Assembly: GCF_014643695.1 (NCBI RefSeq)
Contig: NZ_BMJY01000023.1
Location: 1 to 36,869 of the forward strand
Direction of reading: 5' to 3'
DNA: 36,869 bases
From: Microbacterium album
GTDB lineage: Bacteria; Actinomycetota; Actinomycetes; Actinomycetales; Microbacteriaceae
The translations under genes and the position numbers were made by a program. Below, in pieces: positions 1 to 8,900 of this stretch (its first letter is position 1; the number at the start of each line of letters is the position of its first letter). Below the pieces are notes generated by a model. The model was not told where the DNA came from. It searched no databases and saw nothing but the letters and a program-made list of their open reading frames with translations.

Positions 1-2
1 AG

Positions 3-1436
3 AACGGCGACCCGGTCGTGGTTCCGGTGACGACGACGCCCGAGGGTGGGATCCCCGCGGGTACGACGTTCCCGCTGCCGGCGGATGTCGAGCCGGGCGA
101 GTTCACGCTCGTCGCGACCGACCCGGCGGTCGGCGCGGACGTCGCCACCGACGACTTCACCGTCGTCGAGGCGGACGCGACCGCGGATGCTACGGCCGAC
201 GCGACTGCGGACGCTACGGCGGATGCTACGGCGGATGCGACGGCGGACGCTACGGCGGATGCGACCGCTGACGCTACGGCTGATGCGACTGCTGACGCTA
301 CGGCTGACGCGACTGCGGATGCGACCGCGGATGCTACGGCGGATGCGACGGCGGACGCTACGGCGGATGCGACCGCTGACGCTACGGCTGACGCAACTGC
401 GGACGCTACGGCTGACGCAACTGCGGACGCTACGGCTGATGCGACTGCGGATGCGACTGCTGACGCGACTGCGGATGCGACTGCCGACGCTACGGCTGAC
501 GCGACTGCGGACGCTACGGCTGATGCGACCGCGGATGCGACTGCTGACGCCACGGCTGATGCGACCGCGGATGCTACGGCTGACGCCACGGCTGACGCGA
601 CTGCGGACGCTACGGCTGACGCGACCGCGGATGCGACTGCGGATGCTACGGCTGATGCGACCGCGGATGCGACTGCGGATGCTACGGCTGATGCGACTGC
701 GGATGCTACGGCTGACGCGACTGCGGACGCGACGGCTGATGCGACTGCGGATGCTACGGCTGACGCCACGGCTGACGCGACTGCGGATGCGACCGCTGAC
801 GCTACGGCGGATGCCACGGCTGATGCGACCGCTGACGCTACGGCGGATGCCACGGCTGATGCGACCGCGGACGCTACGGCTGACGCGACTGCTGACGCTA
901 CGGCTGATGCGACTGCTGACGCTACGGCTGATGCGACTGCTGACGCCACGGCTGACGCGACTGCGGACGCTACGGCTGACGCGACCGCGGATGCGACTGC
1001 TGATGCCACGGCCGACGGCAGCGCGGACGGCAGCGGCATCTGGATCGAGCTCGAGCACGAGCGTCGCACGCACGGTCAGCAGCAGATCGCCTACGGCTTC
1101 GGCTTCCAGCCGGGCGAGACGGTCACCGCGACGCTGTACTCGACGCCGCAGGCGCTCGGCACGCAGGTCGCGAACGCCCAGGGCGAGGTGACGTTCACGT
1201 GGACGATCGCGTCCGACATCTCGGTCGGTGAGCACCGTGTCGAGCTGGTCGGGGATGTCTCCGGCAGCGTCGACGCCACCTTCCAGGTGTACGCAACCGG
1301 AGGCGGCGGTCTCGCCGCGACGGGCGGCGACGCCGCTGCGACCGTGGTGCCGATCTCGGTGCTGCTGCTCGCGCTCGGCTCCCTGCTCCTGATCGCGACG
1401 CGGCGCAAGCCCGTCACGTCTCAGGCGACGGACTGA
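3..1436 (+). CDS. LAxTG cell-wall-anchored surface protein with ADAT repeats (5' end outside window)
   Basis: The reading frame is already open at the left edge, and the residues before the first GTG (position 18) continue the same Ig-like fold, so the gene almost certainly starts upstream and only its 3' part is seen. In order: an Ig-like segment (about 55 residues); 70 consecutive Ala-Asp-Ala-Thr units; a second Ig-like domain (about positions 1035-1295); a Gly-rich linker; and a C-terminal sorting signal LAATGGD, a hydrophobic segment and an RRK tail. LAxTG is the motif class used by actinobacterial class E sortases, so the protein is predicted to be covalently attached to peptidoglycan. 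The ADAT block would act as a long, very acidic stalk, and its Thr residues could be O-glycosylated (inference). Ligand and function are unknown. The family call beyond 'surface protein' is not supported by a catalytic motif. Confidence 0.85.
   Translation, partial: NGDPVVVPVTTTPEGGIPAGTTFPLPADVEPGEFTLVATDPAVGADVATDDFTVVEADATADATADATADATADATADATADATADATADATADATADATADATADATADATADATADATADATADATADATADATADATADATADATADATADATADATADATADATADATADATADATADATADATADATADATADATADATADATADATADATADATADATADATADATADATADATADATADATADATADATADATADATADATADATADATADATADATADATADATADATADATADATADATADATADATADATADATADATADATADATADGSADGSGIWIELEHERRTHGQQQIAYGFGFQPGETVTATLYSTPQALGTQVANAQGEVTFTWTIASDISVGEHRVELVGDVSGSVDATFQVYATGGGGLAATGGDAAATVVPISVLLLALGSLLLIATRRKPVTSQATD
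171..1010 (+). repeat. 70 x 12-bp tandem repeat encoding (ADAT)70
   Basis: The block is 840 bp, exactly 70 units of 12 bp, each encoding Ala-Asp-Ala-Thr without a single amino-acid exception. Codons vary freely between units (GCG/GCT/GCC/GCA, GAC/GAT, ACG/ACT/ACC) and include many T-ending codons that are rare in the neighbouring genes. Units fall into a looser 24-bp higher-order pattern. Any gain or loss of whole units keeps the frame, so length variation between strains is expected. It lies inside the surface-protein gene. Confidence 0.95.
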
Positions 1437-1494
1437 GCACACGGGAGAGCGAGAGCACTCCCATGAGTGACGCGAACGCCGAGCGTTCGTGAAG

Positions 1495-1530
1495 CCACTG
1501 GCGGCCCGGGGGACCCCGGGTCGCCAGTGG
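1495..1530 (+). terminator. Strong hairpin after the surface-protein gene
   Basis: Arms CCACTGGCG (1495-1503) and CGCCAGTGG (1522-1530) are perfect inverted repeats. The sequence between them continues pairing through one G-T and six G-C pairs, leaving a 4-nt loop, about 16 bp in all. There is no T-tract, as is usual for actinobacterial terminators. It lies 58 bp after the stop codon and 43 bp before the next gene. Confidence 0.7.
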
Positions 1531-1572
1531 CGCGTCCCGTAAGCGGACGCAAGACCCGACGATGAAGGGCTC

Positions 1573-2313
1573 ATGAAGACCAAGAGCAAGTCCCTCCGAC
1601 GCATCGTCGTCGCGGGAATGGCGGCGTTCGCCGCCTGGCATATCCTCGCCACGTTCCTGTGGGTGGCACCGGCGTCACCCGCGCGGGACGCGATCCCCGG
1701 GGACGCGTTGCGTTCCTACATGCTGCCGATGTTCGGCCAGAGCTGGAGCGTGTTCGCGCCCAGCCCGATCAACGCCGACTACCACCTCGATGTGCGGGCG
1801 CTGGTCGACGACGGGGGCGAACTCGTCGAGACCGACTGGGTGCGCGCCACGGACGTCGAGCTGTCCTATTCGCGCTACAACCTGACGCCCCCGCGCGCGG
1901 CCGGCATCGCCGTCTCGGCCGCCAGTGCCCTCTACTCCGCGCACGGCCGGCTCAGCGACGGTCAGAAGGAGATCGTCGAGCTCAACTACTTCAAGGACGA
2001 CTGGTACGGCCGTCTCGAGCAGGCGCTCGCGGACGCGGGGGACGACCCGGCCGCGTACCTGTCGGCCGAGCGCGTCGTGGCCGCGTACGCCACCCAGGTC
2101 GCCTTCGCGGTCTGGGGCGAGGACGTCACGCGCGTGCAGTTCCAGGTCAGTCGCGAGCCGGTCGTGCCGTTCGAGCAGCGCAACGACCCGGACGCCGAGC
2201 GGCCCGCCGCGGTCGTGCGGGAGACGGGATGGCGGGGCCTGGCCGAGAACGAGGGCCAGTCGCGCTCGCAGTTCCGCGACTTCTTCTGCTCCGCGCCGAA
2301 GGAGGTGTGCTGA
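1573..2313 (+). CDS. DUF5819 family protein, HTTM partner
   Basis: A 246-residue protein with one N-terminal membrane segment (about residues 10-32) and a soluble remainder predicted to lie outside the cytoplasm. It matches the DUF5819 pattern as I know it: the FGQSWSVFAPSP motif (about 55-66), then a Tyr/Asn-rich core with LNYFKDDWYGRL. No enzymatic motif is visible. The ATG at 1573 has an AAGGG just upstream. The stop codon shares one base with the start of the following HTTM gene (TGATG), so the two are translationally coupled and probably form a complex. Families of this type occur next to HTTM proteins in actinobacteria. The molecular function is unknown. Confidence 0.8.
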   Translation: MKTKSKSLRRIVVAGMAAFAAWHILATFLWVAPASPARDAIPGDALRSYMLPMFGQSWSVFAPSPINADYHLDVRALVDDGGELVETDWVRATDVELSYSRYNLTPPRAAGIAVSAASALYSAHGRLSDGQKEIVELNYFKDDWYGRLEQALADAGDDPAAYLSAERVVAAYATQVAFAVWGEDVTRVQFQVSREPVVPFEQRNDPDAERPAAVVRETGWRGLAENEGQSRSQFRDFFCSAPKEVC

Positions 2314-3485
2314 TGCAGCGGGCCGGCGCCGTCGCCGCCCGTGCGGGACGCTTCCTCCTCCTGTCCATCCGCACGCTGCTGGCGGGCGGCATCGCCCTCG
2401 TCGGCCGTATCCTGGCGTTCTGCGAGACCTGGCTGACCGAGGCCAAGCACGCGCGATACGGCATCGCCGTCATGCGGATCATCCTGGGCTTCACGGGCCT
2501 GGGGCTGCTGCTGTCGAACTTCACGGCGCGCTCCTACCTGTACGGGCCGGCGTCGTTCTGGAACGGCGAGCACGAGACCCCGAAGAGCGCGTTCCCCGAC
2601 ATCTGGCTGTTCGGGCTCGGGCGCGCGCTGGCGGGCGACCTCATGGCCTTCACGTTCTACTATCTGCTGGTCGCGGCGCTCGCCGCGCTCCTGATCCTGG
2701 GATGGCGCACCCGCATCGTGCTGCCGATCTTCCTCGTGCTGTGGATCGGGCTCATCGAGCTGAACGACGCGTCGGGGGACCAGGGCGACAACGCGTATCG
2801 CATCTGCCTGTTCTGGCTGATGTTCGCCGACTCTGCCGGCCGGCTCTCGCTCGATGCGCGGCGACGAGACCGCCGCCCGTCCTCGCGCTCGCGGTTCGTC
2901 CGCACGTGGCAGGGCGAGAGGCTGCTCCCGGCCTGGCTCGGTAACACCGCGCACAACCTGGTCCTCGTGATCCTCACGGCGCAGGTGAGCTTCATCTATG
3001 CGGCCGGCGCGCTGTACAAGGCCGGTGGCGATCCCTGGGCCGAGGGGATCGCCGTCTACGCCCCGTTGCAGGTCGCGAAGTTCGGCACCTGGCCGTTCCT
3101 GAGCGATCTCGTGACGGCGTGGGCGCCCGCGGTGGTCCTCGCGTCGTGGGGGTCCATCCTGCTGCAGATGTCGTTCCCCTTCATGCTGCTGCATCGCTTC
3201 ACGCGCGTGATCGCGCTCGTCGGGATCCTCGGATTCCACGTGTCGATCGGCGTGCTGATGGGGCTGCCGTGGTTCTCGCTCGCCATGGTCGCGATCGATG
3301 CCATCTTCGTCCGCGACGTCACCTGGCAGAAGATGGGCCGGGCCGTACGCGACGCCTGGCGCCGCGCGGGACGCGACGCAGACGCACAGGCGCCGCCGCC
3401 GAGCTCGGACGACGAGGCGCCCGCGCATCGGCCGGCGCGTGAGAAGAAGGAGGCCCGCGCGCTCGCGGGCGCCGGGCGCCGCTGA
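2313..3485 (+). CDS. HTTM / SdpB-like multi-pass membrane protein
   Basis: 390 residues, starting at ATG 2313, with a good ribosome site AAGGAGGTG at 2299-2307 inside the end of the DUF5819 gene. Several hydrophobic segments resemble the HTTM domain, the family related to the membrane part of vitamin K-dependent gamma-carboxylase and to Bacillus SdpB. Visible family features include an N-terminal R-I-x-L-G helix, the aromatic SYLYGPASFW segment, the conserved SFIYAAGALYKAGGDPW segment followed by another helix pair, and a late helix containing GFHVSIGVLMGL. The cytoplasmic tail is charged and low in complexity. A longer upstream reading (from 1659) is only the antiphase of the previous gene. 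The substrate is unknown; coupling to DUF5819 suggests they work together, perhaps in envelope protein or peptide modification (inference). Confidence 0.82.
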   Translation: MQRAGAVAARAGRFLLLSIRTLLAGGIALVGRILAFCETWLTEAKHARYGIAVMRIILGFTGLGLLLSNFTARSYLYGPASFWNGEHETPKSAFPDIWLFGLGRALAGDLMAFTFYYLLVAALAALLILGWRTRIVLPIFLVLWIGLIELNDASGDQGDNAYRICLFWLMFADSAGRLSLDARRRDRRPSSRSRFVRTWQGERLLPAWLGNTAHNLVLVILTAQVSFIYAAGALYKAGGDPWAEGIAVYAPLQVAKFGTWPFLSDLVTAWAPAVVLASWGSILLQMSFPFMLLHRFTRVIALVGILGFHVSIGVLMGLPWFSLAMVAIDAIFVRDVTWQKMGRAVRDAWRRAGRDADAQAPPPSSDDEAPAHRPAREKKEARALAGAGRR

Positions 3486-3548
3486 TCCCTCGGCGGAATC
3501 CCCCCGCGACAGACACTTTCGGCTGGGTGCGCGGGACCGTCGCCCTGT

Positions 3549-3573
3549 GGCGCCCGTACAATCCACGGGCGCC
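3549..3573 (+). promoter_or_regulatory. Inverted repeat enclosing a -10 element, upstream of acyl-CoA oxidase
   Basis: Perfect 9-bp arms GGCGCCCGT (3549-3557) and ACGGGCGCC (3565-3573) flank a 7-nt centre. A -10-like TACAAT (3557-3562) sits in the middle, so the repeat looks like an operator over the promoter of the acyl-CoA gene that starts 110 bp downstream. It could instead be a terminator hairpin of the HTTM gene. A second imperfect hairpin follows at 3597-3631. Confidence 0.5.
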
Positions 3574-3681
3574 CGGGGCGCACGGATTCCTGTGGCCCCC
3601 GGACAAGGTGCTTCGCCCCGGCTTGTCGGGGACCTACGGTGGGAGCGACACAACCGTGCCCGATTCCCGTGAGAGGCAGCC

Positions 3682-5757
3682 ATGGCAGACACCGCTGTTC
3701 GCCCCCAGGACGTCCCCGCCGAGCCCGCTTCCGGCCCGCGACCCGAGGCCGGCGCCCCCCGGATCGACGTGCCGCTCGTCACCGACAAGCTGCTCGGCAC
3801 ATGGGCCGACGTGCGACGCACGTCGCGCGCGATGCTCAAGGACCCCGCGCTGTGGCGAGAGGACGGGCTCACCCACCACGAGCACCGCGAGCGCGTCTTC
3901 CAGCAGCTGCGCAAGCTCGTGGCCCACAACTCGATCGCGCGGGCGTTCCCCGTCGAGTACGGCGGGGAGAACAACAACGGCGGCAACCTGGCGAGCTTCG
4001 AGGAGCTCGTGCTCGCCGACCCCAGCCTTCAGATCAAGGCCGGTGTGCAGTGGGGCCTGTTCGGTTCGGCGATCTACCAGCTCGGCACGAAGAAGCACCA
4101 CGACAAGTGGCTGCGCGACGTGATCGAGCTGAAGATCCCGGGGGCCTTCGCGATGACCGAGACCGGTCACGGCTCGGACGTCGCCGCCATCGGCACGACC
4201 GCGACGTACGACCCCGAGACGGAGGAGTTCGTGATCCACACGCCCTTCCGGGGCGCGTGGAAGGACTACCTGGGCAACGCGGCGGTGCACGGGCGCGCCG
4301 CGACCGTCTTCGCGCAGCTCATCACGGGCGGGGTCAACTACGGCGTGCACTGCTTCTACGTGCCGCTGCGGGATGAGGACGGCGAGTTCCTGCCCGGCAT
4401 CGGCGGCGAGGACGACGGCGTGAAGGGCGGCCTCAACGGCGTGGACAACGGGCGGCTGCACTTCGACCACGTGCGCGTGCCGCGTGAGAACCTGCTCAAC
4501 CGCTACGGCGACGTGGCCGCGGACGGCACCTACAGCAGCCCGATCGCGAGTCCCGGCCGCCGGTTCTTCACGATGCTGGGCGCGCTCGTCCAGGGCCGCG
4601 TGTCGCTCGACGGTGCCGCCACGTGGGGCGCGGCTCTCGCGCTCAAGATCGCCGTCACCTACGGCAACCAGCGGCGCCAGTTCGCGGGCGCCTCGGGCGC
4701 CGAGACGGTGCTGCTCGACTACGGGAAGCACCAGCGCCGGCTGCTGCCGCGCGTCGCGACGACGTACGCGCAGGCCTTCGCCCACGACGAGCTGCTCTGC
4801 AAGTTCGACGCGGTCTTCGGCGGCGAGGCCGACACGGATCAGAACCGCGAGGACCTCGAGACCCTGGCCGCGGCGCTGAAGCCCCTGTCGACCTGGCACG
4901 CGCTCGACACGATCCAGGAGGCGCGCGAGGCGTGCGGGGGTGCCGGCTACCTCGCCGAGAACCGTCTGGTCACGCTGCGCCAGGATCTCGACGTGTACGT
5001 CACGTTCGAGGGCGACAACAACGTGCTCCTGCAGCTGGTGGGGAAGCGCCTCCTGGGCGACTACGCCAAGCAGTTCAAGGGCAAGGATCCCAAGGAGATC
5101 GCCGCGTTCGTCGTCGGGCAGACGGCGGGCAAGGTGTTCCACGGCGCCGGCCTGCGCCAGCTCGGCCAGGCGGTCGCGGACTTCGGATCCACCGCCCGCT
5201 CCGTGGAGCTCGGGCTGCGTGCCAAGGACCAGCACGAGCTGCTGACCGACCGTGTGCAGCAGATGGTCGCCGACGTCGCCGGCCGGCTCCGGCCCGCGAC
5301 GAAGCTGGCACCGGAGGCGGCGGCGGAGCTGTTCAACGAGAACCAGACGGCCCTGCTGGACGCCGCCCGCGCCCACGGCGAACTGCTGCAGTGGGAGGCG
5401 TTCGCCGACGCGGTGGCCGGTATCGAGGACGAGGACACCGCCCAGATCCTCGGCTGGCTGCGGGACCTGTTCGGCCTGGGCCTGATCGAGAAGCACCTGT
5501 CGTGGTACCTCCTGCACGGGCGGCTCTCCCACCAGCGGGCGATGGCCGTGACCCGCTACATCGACCGCCTCTGCCGTCGCCTGCGGCCCCACGCGCAGGA
5601 CCTCGTGGACGCCTTCGGCTACGAGCCGGAGCACGTGCGCGCCCCCATCGCGTCGGGTGCCGAGCAGGCACGTCAGGACGAGGCCGCCGCGCACTACGCC
5701 GACCTCGAGGCCCGCGGGCAGCGGCCGCCCAAGGAGAAGAAGCCCGCCTCGCGCTGA
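3682..5757 (+). CDS. Acyl-CoA oxidase / acyl-CoA dehydrogenase family flavoprotein
   Basis: A 691-residue FAD enzyme of the acyl-CoA oxidase branch, longer than the ~380-residue dehydrogenases. It would catalyse alpha,beta-desaturation of an acyl-CoA in fatty-acid beta-oxidation. Visible features are the middle-domain flavin/substrate motif FAMTETGHGSDV (about 155-166), the beta-barrel with FRGAWKDYLGNAA and FDHVRVPRENLLNRYG, a C-terminal helical domain with ACGGAGYL, and YVTFEGDNNVLLQ containing the expected catalytic Glu (E443), then the long second C-terminal domain typical of ACOX. ATG 3682 is preceded by GAGAGGC. Whether it uses O2 or an electron-transfer flavoprotein cannot be told from sequence. 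It has no operon partner and lies between two unrelated envelope loci. Confidence 0.9.
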   Translation: MADTAVRPQDVPAEPASGPRPEAGAPRIDVPLVTDKLLGTWADVRRTSRAMLKDPALWREDGLTHHEHRERVFQQLRKLVAHNSIARAFPVEYGGENNNGGNLASFEELVLADPSLQIKAGVQWGLFGSAIYQLGTKKHHDKWLRDVIELKIPGAFAMTETGHGSDVAAIGTTATYDPETEEFVIHTPFRGAWKDYLGNAAVHGRAATVFAQLITGGVNYGVHCFYVPLRDEDGEFLPGIGGEDDGVKGGLNGVDNGRLHFDHVRVPRENLLNRYGDVAADGTYSSPIASPGRRFFTMLGALVQGRVSLDGAATWGAALALKIAVTYGNQRRQFAGASGAETVLLDYGKHQRRLLPRVATTYAQAFAHDELLCKFDAVFGGEADTDQNREDLETLAAALKPLSTWHALDTIQEAREACGGAGYLAENRLVTLRQDLDVYVTFEGDNNVLLQLVGKRLLGDYAKQFKGKDPKEIAAFVVGQTAGKVFHGAGLRQLGQAVADFGSTARSVELGLRAKDQHELLTDRVQQMVADVAGRLRPATKLAPEAAAELFNENQTALLDAARAHGELLQWEAFADAVAGIEDEDTAQILGWLRDLFGLGLIEKHLSWYLLHGRLSHQRAMAVTRYIDRLCRRLRPHAQDLVDAFGYEPEHVRAPIASGAEQARQDEAAAHYADLEARGQRPPKEKKPASR

Positions 5758-5926
5758 TCCGGTCCTGCTGCGGCGCGAGCGCGGGACCCGGGGAGAGGTG
5801 CCCGTGCCCCCGGTCGGGAGAACGCCGCCATCCGGGATAACCTGAAGACACCGCTACGTGCACGAGGCCGCCGACCCGTGCCGTGCGGACGCAGGAACCC
5901 GAGCCGCCAGGGGGAGGCCCAGTCCG

Positions 5927-8900
5927 ATGAAGGCGATGTCGTGGCTGAGTGGGCGTCCTCGCACGCTCGCCGGCGCTGCGATCGTGACCGCAGCCGCGAT
6001 CGGGGTCACGACGATGGCCGTCGCGTACGAGGGGAACCCGACCACGGAGGTCGACCTGCACGACGGGTCGGTCTGGATCACCAAGGCCGACCAGCAGTTC
6101 GTCGGCCACTTCAACAGCCGATCGCAGCTGCTCGACGGGCGGCTGATCGTCTCGAGCATGGACTACGACGTCCTCCAGGACGGCGACCGGGTGCTCGTGC
6201 AGGACCGGGGGGACAACTCCCTCGCCCTCATCGATCCCGCGGCCGTCACGCTCGGCAACCGCACGGAGCTGCCGCCCGGCGCGGTCGTCGACTATGCGCG
6301 CGAGACCGTGGCGGTGCTGGATCCCCGGGAGGGCGCGCTGTACGTCGTGCCGCTGGCGGGGATCACGGCGTTCTCGCCCGCCGAGGCCGAGCCCGTCCTG
6401 GAGCTGGGGGAGGGCGCCGCGGTCACGGTCGGCCGCGACGGGACGGTGCACGCGGTGTCCGTGCGGGACGCCATGGTCTACACCGTCCCGGTCACGCGCG
6501 AGGGCGAGCCCGAGGATCCGCGCGAGCGGGCGGTCGAGGGCATCGGCGAGACGTCGGACGTCACGATCACCTCCGTCGGCTCGGTGCCGGTCGTGCTCGA
6601 CGCGCAGACCGGGACCCTCGTGGTCGCCGGCGGCCCGACGATCGAGCTGCCGGACGCGGAGGACGCGCGCCTGGCCCTCGACGCGGCGGAGTCGGACTCC
6701 GTCATCGTCGCGACCCGCGGCGAGCTGCTGCGCGTGCCCCTCGACGGGTCAGCGATCGACGTCACGCCGACGGACGGACCCGAGGGGCTGCCGACCGAGC
6801 CCGTATGGCTCGACGGCTGCGCGTACGGCGCGTGGATGCACGCCGGCTGGTTCGTGCGCGACTGCATCGGCGAGCAGCACGACCTCGCGATGCCCATCGC
6901 GGACTACGACGTGGAGGGGGAGCTGCGCTTCCGCGTGAACCGGGACGTCGTCATGCTCAACAACGTGCTGAGCGGCGCGGCGTGGCTCGCGAGCGACCTG
7001 CTCCAGAAGGTCGACAACTGGGACGACCTGACGCCGCCCGAGGGCGACGGCGTCGAGAACCCGGATCCGACGACGGTCCAGGTCCCCGACCCGAGCCCGC
7101 CGGACCGCGGGGAGGAGAACACGCCCCCCATCGCGAACGCCGACCGGTTCGGGGTCCGGGCGGGCCAGACCACCGTCCTCCCCGTGCTCGACAACGACAG
7201 CGATCCGGACGGCGACGTCCTCACGGTCACCCTGCCCGACGGCTCCCCGAGCCTCGGCGACGTGCAGCTCATCCACAACGGAACGGCCCTGCAGATCGTC
7301 GTGCCCTCCGGGGCGAGCGGATCCGACTCCTTCGTCTACCAGGTCGACGACGGACGCGGCGGCACCGACCGCGCCACCGTCACGCTCGACGTCCATCCCG
7401 ACAGCCGCAACGCCGGCCCGCGGCAGAACCGGCAGCTCACGATCCCCGTCGAGACCGGCGGCACCGTCACGTACAACGTCCTGCCCGACTGGATCGACCC
7501 GGACGGCGACAACATCTACCTGGAGGCGGTCTACCCTCCCGAGGGCGACGAGGCCGACTTCACGGCGGACGGACGCATCACCTACCGCGCGATCTCCGGC
7601 TCCCAGGGTCCGCTCGACGTGCCCATCGCGGTGTCGGACGGCCGGACGAGCACGGCGGGCGTGCTGAAGCTCGACGTGCGTCCGCCCGGCACGACGCCCC
7701 CGATCACGACCGCCGACCACGTCGTCACGCGCGTGGGCGAGCAGGTGACCGTATCCCCGCTCGCCAACGACATCAGCGCGAGCGCCGAGCCGCTGCGGCT
7801 CACGCGCGTCGACGAGGTCCAGGGCGCGACGATCGTGGCGGACTTCGCCGCCAAGACCTTCACGTTCGAGTCGGGCACCGAGGGCACCTACTACGTCCAG
7901 TACCTCGCGTCGACCGGGCCCAACGCCGTGCCGGGCCTCGTGCGCGTCGACGTCGTCAAGCCGACGTCGAGCGACCTGCCGCCCGTCGCCGTGCGCGACG
8001 TGGCGCTGCTGCCGGCGGGCGGCGAGGTGCTCGTGAACGTGCTCAACAACGACTCCGACCCGGGCGGCGGCGTGCTCGTCGTGCAGTCCGTGACGGCCGA
8101 TCCGTCGAGCGGGCTTTCGGTCTCCGTGCTCGGCCACGAGACGTTGCGGATCTCGGACCGGGCGGTGCTGAGCGAGCAGACCACGATCACGTACCGGATC
8201 TCGAACGGCGTCCAGGGCGCCGAGGGCGAGGTCATCGTGATCCCCGTGCCGGCCGCGGAGACCCTGCGCCCGCCGGTCGCGAACGACGACACCGCCGTCG
8301 TCCGCGTGGGCGATGTCGTGACGATCCCCGTGCTGGACAACGACTACCACCCGAACGACGACGAGATCCACGTCGCGCCCGAGCTGGTCGAGACGCCGGA
8401 CCCCTCCGCGGGGCAGATCTTCGTGTCGCAGAACACGGTCCGGTTCCGGGCGGATTCCGAGCCCGGCACCCACTACGCGACGTACGAGGTCGTCGACAGC
8501 ACGGGCCAGCGCGACGCCGGCTTCATCACGATCGACGTCCTGCCGATCGAGGAGGGCAACAACGCCGCGCCGCGGCCCCGCGACCTCACCGCCCGCGCGC
8601 TGGCCTCCTCCACCACCACGATCCTCGTGCCGCTGGACGGGATCGACGCGGACGGCGACTCGGTCGAGCTCGTCGGGCTGGCCTCGGCACCCGGCAAGGG
8701 GAAGATCGTGGAGACCGGGGCCGACCGCTTCGTCTACGAGGCGTTCGCGGACGCCAAGGGCGTCGACACGTTCGTGTACCGCGTCCGCGACCGCCTCGGG
8801 GCCGAGGGCACGGCCACCGTGCGGATCGGCATCGCGCCGGCCACCACGCGCAACCAGGCGCCCTACGCCGTCCGGGACAACGTGGCGATGCGCCCGGGCC

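Noticed and set aside
171..1010. CRISPR-like array
   Set aside because: The units are contiguous with no spacers and lie in frame in a gene.
46..1191. Second long open frame through the ADAT repeat (Arg/Leu-rich)
   Set aside because: A 12-bp repeat without stops in one frame is open in the others too. The product is a meaningless Arg/Leu/Met repeat, and the ADAT frame has the sorting signal.
1986..3986. Long minus-strand open frame (666 codons)
   Set aside because: Antisense to the HTTM gene. It is the usual GC-rich shadow, with Arg/Pro-rich nonsense and no domain.
3634..5694. Minus-strand open frame opposite the acyl-CoA oxidase gene
   Set aside because: Its codon phase mirrors the real gene; there is no recognisable domain and no ribosome site.
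5858..5926. N-terminal extension of the giant surface protein from GTG 5858
   Set aside because: It would put 23 polar residues before the signal segment and has no ribosome site, whereas ATG 5927 has GGGGAGG at a good distance.
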